DNA of 57,356 bases from an uncultured Clostridia bacterium (lineage in GTDB: Bacteria; Bacillota; Clostridia; TANB77; CAG-508). Positions within the stretch are counted from its first letter, which is position 1. The number at the start of each line of letters is the position of its first letter. The position numbers were made by a program, and so were the translations under genes. Location of the stretch: NCBI GenBank assembly GCA_934122035.1, contig CAKOVP010000002.1, forward strand, positions 1-57,356. The letters run 5' to 3'. A model generated the notes under the pieces. The model ran no database searches, had not been told where the DNA came from, and saw only the letters and a list, made by a program, of their open reading frames with translations. Shown here in pieces: positions 16,769 to 24,941 of the stretch.

Positions 16769-16811
16769 TTTCGCCCAAAAAGGGACGTCCCTAATGGGCG
16801 AAAGTTTTTTT
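16769..16811. repeat. Dispersed GGGACGTCCC palindrome, copy 3, with T-run
   Basis: TTTCGCCCA...AGGGACGTCCCT...TGGGCGAAA is followed by GTTTTTTT, so it doubles as a terminator for the spoIIQ-like gene. Confidence 0.85.
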
Positions 16812-16936
16812 GGCAAACTTGATGTGGATTCTGTGGCGATTTTTAAACGAATTTTGCGATTAAAGGAAAAAATATTGACTTAATATTCAAATAATGATAA
16901 TTTATAAATATCAAATTTTATAAATTGAGGGATATA

Positions 16937-17692
16937 ATGGATAACTTATATGACATATTAGAGGTAAGCAGGAAAGCCTCTAAAGAGATAATAGAAAAAG
17001 CATACAAAACACTTGCAAAAAAGTATCATCCTGATGTGCAGTCAGAAGAAAACAAGAAATATGCTGAAGAAAAAATGAAACAACTAAATGAAGCTTATAG
17101 TATTTTAAGTGATGATATAAAAAGAGCAGAATATGATGCAAAATTAGAGCAAGAAGAAAACAAATTAAAAGAACAAAACTATGCAAATCGCTATAAAAAT
17201 GAAGAATACAGCACATATAGTCAAGACTATAATAAAGAATATAGCCCTCAAGATTATACCGAAGAAAATTATGATTATTACAATTTAAATTCAAATATAA
17301 ATAATACAAATGTAAATACTGCAAATGCCAACAATGCAACAAATGAAGACTGGAGATATGAATTTCAGAAACTAAGCCCTAAAGAACAAAAAAAGCTAAT
17401 GAAAAAAATTCAGAGAGAAGCAAATGAAGAGTACAGAAAAAATTACGAAGCATATTTCAGAAGTCTAGGCTATAAAATAAAACACAAATGGACAATAAGA
17501 GATGTAATAACAGTACTTCTTGTATTTGTTTCACTTGCAATTATTGTTAGAATTTTATGGATTATTCCATTTACACATAACTGGATGATTAATTTTTATA
17601 ACGATAATTGGGCAGTACAAATTGTAGTTAATTTATTTATAGGATTATATAATGGCATTGTGAAATTTATAGAAAACATTGGAAAATTTTAG
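16937..17692 (+). CDS. J-domain membrane protein
   Basis: Residues 1-70 form a J domain with the HPD triad at 31-33 (LAKKYHPDV), which stimulates DnaK-type ATPases. About 100 polar residues rich in Tyr/Asn/Glu follow, then a short helical part (LSPKEQKKLMKKIQREAN) and a membrane segment near residues 190-210, with another amphipathic stretch at the end. The G/F, zinc-finger and substrate domains of DnaJ are absent, so it is a type III J protein that likely recruits DnaK to the membrane. The ATG with GAGGG upstream was preferred over an earlier TTG. Confidence 0.85.
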   Translation: MDNLYDILEVSRKASKEIIEKAYKTLAKKYHPDVQSEENKKYAEEKMKQLNEAYSILSDDIKRAEYDAKLEQEENKLKEQNYANRYKNEEYSTYSQDYNKEYSPQDYTEENYDYYNLNSNINNTNVNTANANNATNEDWRYEFQKLSPKEQKKLMKKIQREANEEYRKNYEAYFRSLGYKIKHKWTIRDVITVLLVFVSLAIIVRILWIIPFTHNWMINFYNDNWAVQIVVNLFIGLYNGIVKFIENIGKF

Positions 17693-17755
17693 TGTATATA
17701 ATAATTATAATTAGTTATAATATTTATATAAATAACAAAATTAGGAGGTTTTATT

Positions 17756-18832
17756 ATGGACAGAAAAGTAAGAGTTGTTCAATTTGGAACAGGAAAAATG
17801 GCTGTTTACACAATGAGATATGTTATGGAAAAAGGAGGAGAAGTTGTTGGTGCAATAGATGTTAATCCAAATGTAATTGGAAAAGACATAGGACAAATAA
17901 TGGGAAAAGAAGAGCTAGGAGTAAAAGTTACAGCATTAGAAAATGCTGAAGAAATGTTAAGAACTACAAAACCAGACATATGTGTTGTAGAAACAATGAG
18001 CTTAATAAAAGACGTAGAAGAAGCTCTAATGCTATGTGCTAGACTTGGAATAAATGCAATAACAACTTGCGAAGAAGCATTTTATCCTTGGAACTCTAAT
18101 CCAAGCATCACTAAAGCATTAGACGAAATGGCAAAGAAAACAGGATGCACAATAACAGGAAGCGGCTATCAAGACATTTATTGGGGACAATTAATAACAT
18201 CAATTGCAGGTTCAACACAAAAAATAACAAAAATAAAAGGAAGTTCTAGTTATAATGTAGAAGACTACGGAATTGCATTAGCAAAAGCACATGGCGCAGG
18301 ACTTACATTAGACGAATTTGATAAACAAGTTGCATCAGTAGACAGAATAAGCGACGAGGAAAGACAAAAAATAATAGAATCTGGTGAGTATTTACCATCA
18401 TACATGTGGAACGTAAATGGATGGTTATGCTCAAAACTAGGACTTACAATAAAATCACAAACACAAGTTACAGTACCAACAACATATAAAGAAGACATAT
18501 ATTCAGAAACATTAGGTGCAACAGTAAAAGCAGGAGATGCAACTGGAATGAGTGCCGTTGTTACAACAGAAACAGAAGAAGGAATAACAATAGAATCAGA
18601 ATGTATAGGAAAAGTATATTCAAAAGAAGAATACGATAAAAATGAATGGACAGTATACGGAGAACCAGATACAACAATTACAGTTGCAAAACCAGCAACA
18701 GTTGAACTAACTTGTGGAACAATAGTAAACAGAATACCAGACGTAATAAATGCACCAGCAGGATATGTTACAACAGAAAAAATGGGAGACTTACAATACA
18801 AAATAAAACCTTTAAATGAATATGTAAAATAA
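17756..18832 (+). CDS. NAD(P)-dependent DapB-like oxidoreductase, 2,4-diaminopentanoate dehydrogenase family
   Basis: A Rossmann fold begins at VRVVQFGTGKMA (residues 4-16), followed by IDVNPNVIGKDIG and CVVETMS. The C-terminal domain resembles dihydrodipicolinate reductase. Overall it matches the family of 2,4-diaminopentanoate dehydrogenase (Ord) from clostridial ornithine fermentation, but other ornithine-pathway genes are not in the window, so the substrate is unproven. The 358 residues fit. AGGAGG lies 8 bases before the ATG and a terminator follows; transcribed alone. Confidence 0.75.
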   Translation: MDRKVRVVQFGTGKMAVYTMRYVMEKGGEVVGAIDVNPNVIGKDIGQIMGKEELGVKVTALENAEEMLRTTKPDICVVETMSLIKDVEEALMLCARLGINAITTCEEAFYPWNSNPSITKALDEMAKKTGCTITGSGYQDIYWGQLITSIAGSTQKITKIKGSSSYNVEDYGIALAKAHGAGLTLDEFDKQVASVDRISDEERQKIIESGEYLPSYMWNVNGWLCSKLGLTIKSQTQVTVPTTYKEDIYSETLGATVKAGDATGMSAVVTTETEEGITIESECIGKVYSKEEYDKNEWTVYGEPDTTITVAKPATVELTCGTIVNRIPDVINAPAGYVTTEKMGDLQYKIKPLNEYVK

Positions 18833-18856
18833 TTATAATACAATAAAAATTATTTA

Positions 18857-18904
18857 AAAAGAGTACCGTTAATAAGAAAAGTTATTAAAAAGTACTCTTT
18901 TTTT
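18857..18904 (+). terminator. Terminator after the DapB-like gene
   Basis: AAAAGAGTAC pairs with GTACTCTTTT across a loop that itself contains TTAATAA / TTATTAA, followed by a T-run. Confidence 0.85.
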
Positions 18905-19076
18905 GTGTGCAAAATAGTAAAAATAGAAAAAAATTAAGCAGCAAGCTGGAAAGATTATGTTGAAAGAATTAATATATGTCTAAATCTTCGCAATTTTAAT
19001 GGAAAAGTTTTAAATTTTATGATATAGTATGAACTAATAAAAGAAAAATATAGATAATTTATAAATTGATTTAAAG

Positions 19077-19235
19077 ATGAAATTCCCTGAAATAAAAGGA
19101 TTTTCAGTAAGAAATTTAAAATATATGAGAAAATTTGCAAAAGAATATCCAGATTTTGAATTTTTGCAAGAGGTTCTTGCAAAAATTATGTGGTATCATA
19201 GTATTTATTTTATTAGTAAGATAATGAAACTTTAA
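19077..19235 (+). pseudogene. Remnant of a YhcG/DUF1016 PD-(D/E)XK nuclease gene
   Basis: The 52-codon open stretch reads FPEIKGFSVRNLKYMRKFAKEYP then LQEVLAKIMWYHSI. This matches the diagnostic FP..KGFS.RNLKYM..FA..YP and W.H motif of the DUF1016 family (YhcG). The nuclease domain and the rest are missing, and no start or continuation is found. The leftover stop codon overlaps the trmB ribosome site. Bases 18905-19076 hold no other gene. Confidence 0.7.
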
Positions 19236-19250
19236 GGAGGAAAACTAAAA

Positions 19251-19919
19251 ATGAGAATACGTTTTAAAAAATGGGCTAGACCCGAACTAGAAGCAAGCAA
19301 ATTTTATATAGATAATCCAGAAGAATACAAAGGCAAGTGGGAAACCTTATTTAAAAATAAAACTCCAATACACTTAGAACTTGGTTGTGGAAAGGGAGGA
19401 TTTATCTCTCAAATTGCACCAAAAAATTTAAATAGAAATTACATTGCAATAGATTTAGTTGATGCAATGCTTGGACTTGCTAAAAGAAAAATAGAAGAGA
19501 ATTATAAAGAAATAAAACAAAAACCAGAAAATATATACATTACAAGATACGATATAGACAGAATTTTAAATATATTTAGTCCAGAAGATAAAATAGGTAG
19601 AATTTACATAAACTTTTGCAATCCTTGGCCTAGAGGAAAACACCATAAAAAAAGATTAACACATACAAGACAACTAGAAAAATACAAACAATTCTTAGAA
19701 AAGGATGGTTGTATTTATTTTAAAACCGATGATGACAATTTATTTACAGACAGCTTAACTTACTTTAAAGAAGCGGGATTTGATTTAGAAAAAGTAACTT
19801 ACAATCTAGCAGAAGAAAAAGACTTTTGGAATGGAGAAGAAAATATAGAAACAGAACATGAGAAAATGTTTAAAGAGCAGGGAATAAAAATAAAAGCAAT
19901 AATTGCAAAAAATAAATAA
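19251..19919 (+). CDS. trmB: tRNA (guanine-N7-)-methyltransferase
   Basis: It methylates G46 of tRNA using S-adenosylmethionine. Motif I is LELGCGKGGFI (residues 44-54); the next Asp is in YIAIDLVDAM; NFCNPWPRGKHHKKRLTH replaces the usual NFSDPWPK.RH.KRRLT; and FKTDDDNLF follows. The 222 residues are typical. AAGGAGG is 9 bases upstream. A terminator follows, and it is convergent with the alpha-amylase gene. Confidence 0.95.
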   Translation: MRIRFKKWARPELEASKFYIDNPEEYKGKWETLFKNKTPIHLELGCGKGGFISQIAPKNLNRNYIAIDLVDAMLGLAKRKIEENYKEIKQKPENIYITRYDIDRILNIFSPEDKIGRIYINFCNPWPRGKHHKKRLTHTRQLEKYKQFLEKDGCIYFKTDDDNLFTDSLTYFKEAGFDLEKVTYNLAEEKDFWNGEENIETEHEKMFKEQGIKIKAIIAKNK

Positions 19920-19935
19920 TTGATGTTATATGTAG

Positions 19936-19982
19936 AAACAATTGAAAAAGAAATATTTCTTTTTCAATTGTTTTAGTTTTTT
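19936..19982 (+). terminator. Terminator after trmB (bidirectional position)
   Basis: AAACAATTGAAAAAG pairs with CTTTTTCAATTGTTT, followed by TTTT. It could also serve the convergent amylase gene. Confidence 0.85.
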
Positions 19983-21445
19983 ACGATTCCTGCAATGTCC
20001 AAATAGATATGCTTCCGTCTTTTACGTAAAATATTCCATTTCCGTCACTGTCTACATATACAGGTTCTTTTAAATTTCCTAAATAGTCGTATAAAACAGA
20101 ATTTGCAAGTTTTTTTCCAACATTCATTTGAATACATCCGCCAGAACCGTTTGTTAGTATAACAGCCATACCAGAAGAAGGATGTATTTCGTCTCCTTCA
20201 CGAACCCAACCAATTACATTAGAACTACTAAAATAATCAGTTTGCTTTCCGTATGCAAAGTGTTTTCTTGCATAAATTAATTTTTCTAGAAGCGACATTT
20301 TATTACCAATTCCTTTTGTAGGAATGCCGTATAAGTCACCATAAAAAATGCAAGGTATTCCTTCTTTTCTAAGTAATACTAGAGAATAAGCGTGGGGCTT
20401 AAACCAGTTGTCTATCCAAGATTCTAAAGCTTGACCAGGTTCTGTGTCGTGGTTGTCTACAAATGTAATGGCTTTATCTGGAACAGAGGCAACTAAAGTA
20501 TTGCTAAAAATGGTTCTCATATCAAAATGACCATTACTATGACAAGCATTAAACAAATTGTAGTGAAGAGGCACGTCAAATAAACACATTTTATTTTTAG
20601 TAGCCTCAAGATAATTTTTTAAAGACTCCACATTACCACTCCAATATTCGCCAACAGTAAATAAAGGCTTTGTAGAATAATCCTGAAGTTCATCTAGCCA
20701 GTCTTCAAAAAATGATGCTCTAATATGCTTTACTGCATCAATTCTAAAGCCATCAATCTTAGTTAAATCTAAATACCACTTACTCCAAGAGGTAAGCTCT
20801 TCCACAACATCCACATTATTTAAATCAACATCACAGCCCATTAAATAGTCAAAATTTCCATTCTCTTTATCTACAGACTCATCCCAATGCTTTCCGTAAA
20901 ATCTAAAAACAGAAGTCTTTTTTTGCTTATCATCCCAGTCCACACCGTGAAAATGAGTCCAGTTCCATTTAAAAGAAGAATATGTGTCGTTTCTTCCGTG
21001 GAAAAGTAAACTTTGTCCAAGCTCTAATTTCGTGTGGCTCAGACACAGCCTGATTTCTATTTACGGGATTATCTTCTATTGCAATAACATCTTCTGTTTC
21101 ATCAGCACCCATTTTTTGATTAAAAACAATATCTGCTAAAACTTTAATATTCTTAGACTGAAAAGCCTTTATACAGTTTAGATATTCTTCCTTTGTTCCG
21201 TATTTTGTTTTTATATCTCCCTTTTGATTAAACTCGCCTAAATCGTATAAATCGTAAACACCATATCCAACATCAAAAATGCCACTAGAGCCCTTATAAG
21301 CAGGAGGGAGCCATACATAATTTATACCAAGACTTGCAAGATAGTCTATTTGATTTAATGCATCTTTCCAAAACATAGAATCTGCAGGCAAATACCACTC
21401 AAAAAATTGCATAATTATATCATTTGTTTCGTTCAAAAAAATCAC
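19981..21445 (-). CDS. Cytoplasmic alpha-amylase (GH13_5 type), read through +1 frameshift at CGG
   Basis: It cleaves internal alpha-1,4 bonds of starch or glycogen; no signal peptide, so intracellular. The upstream frame runs IMQFFEWYLPAD, NYVWLPPAYKG, LADIVFNQKMGAD and up to TKFTFP, then CGG at 20998-20996 and a stop 9 codons on. Skipping the C gives G-R-N-D-T-Y, completing the family motif F.FPGR, and 338 further residues. All three catalytic acids are downstream: Asp about 236 (GFRIDAVKHI), Glu about 266 (TVGEYW) and Asp about 333 (FVDNHD). About 487 residues, as usual. The GTG at 21445 is next to GGAG; TTG 21436 is better spaced. Without the shift no active site is made. Confidence 0.88.
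20996..20998 (-). other. +1 recoding site CGG in the alpha-amylase gene
   Basis: On the minus strand frame 0 reads TTT CCA CGG AAG. Skipping C gives CCA-GGA-AGA, restoring F-P-G-R, the conserved alpha-amylase motif. Confidence 0.82.
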
Positions 21446-22094
21446 TCCATTCTTTAGTAACCATTATAGCAATAAAAAAACAAAATATATACATTTATTT
21501 AAAATAATTTTATAAAAATAAAAAAATTTCTGTTATTCAATTTAATATAAAATAAATTAGAAAATAGATAAAAAAATTTTTGAAAAATTTATAAAATTAT
21601 ATTTTAAAAATAAAATTTAATTTGACTTTTCGAAATGCTTAAGTGTGTTGATTTTTTAAATACAAAAGCTGGTAATAAATGGTTAAAATAGCGTAAAAAA
21701 CAACAAAAAAACTCAATTCCGAAAATTACCCACTAAAATAGCTGCTTTTTGAATTTAATTAGTATTAATACCACTAATTCATAAGCAAAACGGTATAAAA
21801 ATTATGGGTTTCGCCCCCTTTTATTTTTAATAAAGATGTGATATAAAAAATAATAAATATTTAATGTCTATAAAAGTTTATAGAATTAAATATGACCAAA
21901 GCATAAACTTAAAAATAGATATTAAATTTTAGAGAAAAAATATTGGTTAGAAAATAATTTTTTTTACCAAGTAATAGTCACAATATGACTAAAAACAGAA
22001 ACTAAAGAAAAAAGAATAAAAAAATACAAAATGCGAATAATAAGAATAAATCTAGAAAGCAAAGCTAGAAATATTAAACGAAAGGAAGAAGAAA
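21446..22094. other. A+T-rich gap of about 650 bases, no gene seen
   Basis: Very A+T-rich with no convincing frame on either strand. The last 40 bases (GCTAGAAATATTAAACGAAAGG...) are shared with the leaders of the next two paralogues and carry the ribosome site. I looked here for a reverse transcriptase, a template repeat and a tRNA and found none. Confidence 0.6.
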
Positions 22095-23319
22095 ATGGAA
22101 GATAACAAAAAATGTTTATATTTATATAATAAAAATATGAACAAAAAACAAGAAAAACGGAATAACCCTAGTTGCTTTGGTCGTAACAATAGTAGTTTTA
22201 TTAATTTTAGCAGGAATAAGCTTAAATTTAGTGCTAGGTGAAAACGGAATTATAACAAAAGCACAGGAGGCAAGAGACAAAACAGAGCAAGCAAGAATAA
22301 ACACTGAAAAGTCAATGAATAGTTTAGAACAAGAATTATCAAATTATGTAAATAAAATAGGCTCTGGAAATGGAGGAAATTCAGGCGGTTCTGAAAGTAA
22401 AGTTGATGGAGTACCAATCCCATCAGGATTTGTGTATGTAGGAGGAACAAAAGCAAGTGGTCTAGTAATTTCAGATGCAGCAGTCGACAAAGAAAAATAT
22501 AAAGGACAAACAACAGTAGGAACAGATTTAGTAGGAAACCAATTTGTATGGATACCAGTAGATAGCATAGCAGATTATAAAAGAACAGCTTATTCAATAA
22601 GTGTTGCAACTGGAACAACAGATACAAAAACAAATTCAGAGCAAATAAAAGCAAGTAGCTCAAGTAGTGATTATTATACAGAAGTATTACCTGCAGATGA
22701 AAAAACAAGCGTAGAAACCAATAAGGGATTCTATATTGGAAGATACGAAGCAGGAGACCAAGAAAGTACAAATTCTACAAAATTAAGAGCAAGCGGAGCA
22801 TCAACAAGTAATACAGTAACAGTAAAAGCAGGACAAGCCCCATATAATTATATAAAATATACAGATGCAAAAAAATTAGCAGAAGGATTTAGTACAAAAC
22901 AAGGATATACAAGTGTAAAATCAAAACTAGTAAGTAGCTATGCATGGGATACAGCAATAGCATTTATACAAAAAACAAATAGCGATTATGGAAATAGCTC
23001 AGAAGAAGGAAATTATAACAATTCTCCAACATTTACTTATACAGGAATAGCAGATACAGAAAAAAATAAACAGACCAAAGCAAATGGAACAGATACATTA
23101 ATTCCAACAGGACAAACAACAGCCGTAAATAACATATACGATATGGGAGGAAATGTAGCGGAGTGGACTACAGAGTCTTATTCTAACACGAACTATCCTT
23201 TCACCCGCAGAGGAGGCAGTTACAGCGACTACTTCGCTGTTTATCCAGCAGGAAGCCGTGGTTGCAATTCGGACCGTGCGATCGATTACATCGGATTCAG
23301 GTGCACTTTATATTTGTAG
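22095..23319 (+). CDS. Pilin-like DGR target protein 1 with formylglycine-enzyme fold, +1 frameshift at CGG
   Basis: Frame 0 starts at ATG 22095 after GAAAGGAAG and gives 21 residues (MEDN...KKQEK) to CGG at 22158. Skipping C continues K-GITLVALVVTIVVLL, a class III prepilin site and helix, then 370 residues, total about 407. In the downstream frame the first upstream codons are blocked by TGA, so no ATG can serve it with the prepilin site. The C-terminal part (WIPVDS, GFYIGRYEAGDQ, YDMGGNVAEWTTE, GFRCTLYL) is the formylglycine-generating-enzyme/C-type-lectin fold used by many DGR variable proteins. The last 140 bases are the variable repeat. Likely a surface binding protein. It opens a tandem array of three. 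Confidence 0.8.
22158..22160 (+). other. +1 recoding site CGG in target gene 1
   Basis: GAA AAA CGG AAT in frame 0. Skipping C gives AAA-GGA-ATA, the K|G-I prepilin cleavage point. Confidence 0.78.
23161..23301 (+). repeat. DGR variable repeat 1 (141 bp)
   Basis: It is the same length as the repeat at 24581. Aligned codon by codon, differences cluster at first and second positions where an A in the template would explain all copies (for example AGC / GGC / TAC from AAC), while third-position C or T is nearly fixed. Base composition is much more G+C-rich than the rest of the gene. Confidence 0.8.
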
Positions 23320-23520
23320 ACCTGAGCCCTGGTTTCTCTGAACTAAAATTCAGCAGAAACTAAAACCCATAGCAATATGTGGGAAAAAAGAGAAATTCCC
23401 CCAAGAATAGGGGAAAAAATAAAATTATATAGTAGGTAGAAGCCTCTCAGAATATATAGAAAATCGAAAGTTTATAAGGAAAGATATAAGCTAGAAATAT
23501 TAAACGAAAGGAAGAAGAAA
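23320..23520 (+). repeat. Spacer repeat of about 200 bp, copy 1
   Basis: From the stop codon to the next ATG the sequence is nearly identical to 24740-24941. It contains the DGR hairpin, two further stems (CCCATA...TATGTGGG and TTCCCC...GGGGAA) and the next ribosome site. Confidence 0.85.
23332..23360 (+). promoter_or_regulatory. DGR-type hairpin downstream of variable repeat 1
   Basis: GTTTCT-CTGAA / TTCAG-C-AGAAAC forms an 11-bp stem with one bulge and loop CTAAAA, starting 13 bases after the stop codon. DGR homing in Bordetella phage needs a hairpin at this position. Confidence 0.55.
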
Positions 23521-24739
23521 ATGGAAGATAACAAAGAATGTTTATATAATAGAAATATAAATAAAAAACAAGAAAAACGGAATAACACTAATTGCTTTGG
23601 TCGTAACAATAGTAGTATTGCTAATACTAGCAGGAATAAGTTTAAACTTAGTGTTAGGACAAAATGGAATAATAAGTAGAGCACAAGATGCAAGAAACCA
23701 AACAACAGAGGGACAAGTAAACACCGAAAAAGCTGTAAATGCATTAACAGATGAAATGGAAGATTTAATATCAGAAAACGAAAACTCTGGAAACGGAGGA
23801 AACTCTGGTGGCTCTGGAAGTACAGTAGATGGAGTACCAATCCCATCAGGATTTGTATATGTAGGAGGAACAAAAGCAAGTGGTCTAGTAATTTCAGATA
23901 ATGCAGCAGACAAAGAAAAATATAAAGGACAAACAACAGTAGGAACAGATTTAGTAGGAAATCAATTTGTATGGATACCGGTAGATAGCATAGCAGATTA
24001 TAAAAGAACAGCATATTCAACAAAAGTTGCAACAGGAACAATAGACTCAACAACAAATTCAGAGCAAATAAAATACAGTAACTCAAGTTATTATTTTACA
24101 GAAACATTGCCTGCAGACGAAAAGACAAGTGTAGAAACAAATAAAGGATTCTATATAGGAAGATATGAAGCAGGAGACCAAGAAAGTACAAATTCAAAAA
24201 CATTAAGAGCAAGCGGAGCATCAACAAGTAATACAATAACAGTAAAAGCAGGTCAAGCCCCATATAATTATGTAACAAGAACACAAGCTAAAAGCCTAGC
24301 AGAAGCATTTAGTACAAAACAAGGCTATACAAGTGTAACATCAAAACTAATAAGCAGTTATGCATGGGATACTGCAATTGCATTCATACAAAAAACAAAT
24401 AGCAATTATGGAAATAGCTCAGAAGAAGGAAATTATAGCAATTCTCCAACATTTACTTATACAGGAATAGCAGATACAGAAAAAAATAAACAAACCAAAG
24501 CAAATGGAACAAGTACATTAATTCCAACAGGACAAACCACAGCCGTAAATAACATATACGATATGGGAGGCAATGTAGATGAGTGGACTACAGAGTATTC
24601 TGCTGTATCGGGCAATCATTGCACCCTCAGAGGAGGCTGTTGCGGCAACGACTTCGCTGATAGTCCAGCAGGGGATCGTAATAGCACTTCGGGCAATGCG
24701 AACGCTTCCGTCGGGTTCAGGTGCACTTTATATTTGTAG
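23521..24739 (+). CDS. Pilin-like DGR target protein 2, +1 frameshift at CGG
   Basis: It has the same architecture as its neighbours: ATG with GAAAGGAAG upstream, 19 residues, CGG at 23578, then after the skip K-GITLIALVVTIVV, the helix and the formylglycine-enzyme fold, about 405 residues. Compared with gene 1 the short leader frame differs by a 6-base (in-frame) gap and a few substitutions, so the leader frame itself looks maintained. The variable end is quite different in residues (YSAVSGNHC, GCCGNDF) from gene 1, while flanking framework residues (RGG, PAG, GFRCTLYL) are shared. Likely arose by tandem duplication followed by retro-mutagenesis. Confidence 0.8.
23578..23580 (+). other. +1 recoding site CGG in target gene 2
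   Basis: GAA AAA CGG AAT, as in gene 1. Skipping C restores K-GITL. Confidence 0.78.
24581..24721 (+). repeat. DGR variable repeat 2 (141 bp)
   Basis: Aligns without gaps to the repeat at 23161, with A-explainable substitutions in most differing codons. GTC GGG here versus ATC GGA in the other two copies shows A-to-G changes. Confidence 0.8.
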
Positions 24740-24941
24740 ACCTGAGCCCTGGTTTCTCTGAACTAAAATTCAGCAGAAACTAAAACCCATAGCAATATGT
24801 GGGAAAAAAGAGAAATTCCCCCAAGAATAGGGGAAGAACATAAAATTGTAGGGTAGGTAGAAGCCTCCCAGAATATATAGAAAATCGAAAGTTTATAAGG
24901 AAAGATATAAGCTAGAAATACAAAACGAAAGGAAGAAGAAA
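24740..24941 (+). repeat. Spacer repeat of about 200 bp, copy 2
   Basis: Nearly identical to 23320-23520, including the hairpin (here 24752-24780) and the ribosome site of the next gene. Confidence 0.85.

Noticed and set aside
13046..21445. Calling spoIIAA, spoIID and the amylase ordinary pseudogenes
   Set aside because: Each has one lesion only, the downstream parts are fully conserved over up to 338 codons, and neighbouring operon genes are intact.
21446..22094. DGR template repeat, Avd or reverse transcriptase in the 650-base gap
   Set aside because: No G+C-rich, AAC-rich copy of the variable repeat and no open frame of useful length on either strand.
22177..23319. TTG at 22177 as the start of target gene 1
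   Set aside because: It has no ribosome site and would remove the K-GIT cleavage motif; the conserved ATG and GAAAGGAAG lie 82 bases upstream in the other frame.
23361..23440. Cyclic-di-GMP or other known riboswitch in the repeated spacer
   Set aside because: Stems are present but I could not match the conserved core of a known riboswitch class.
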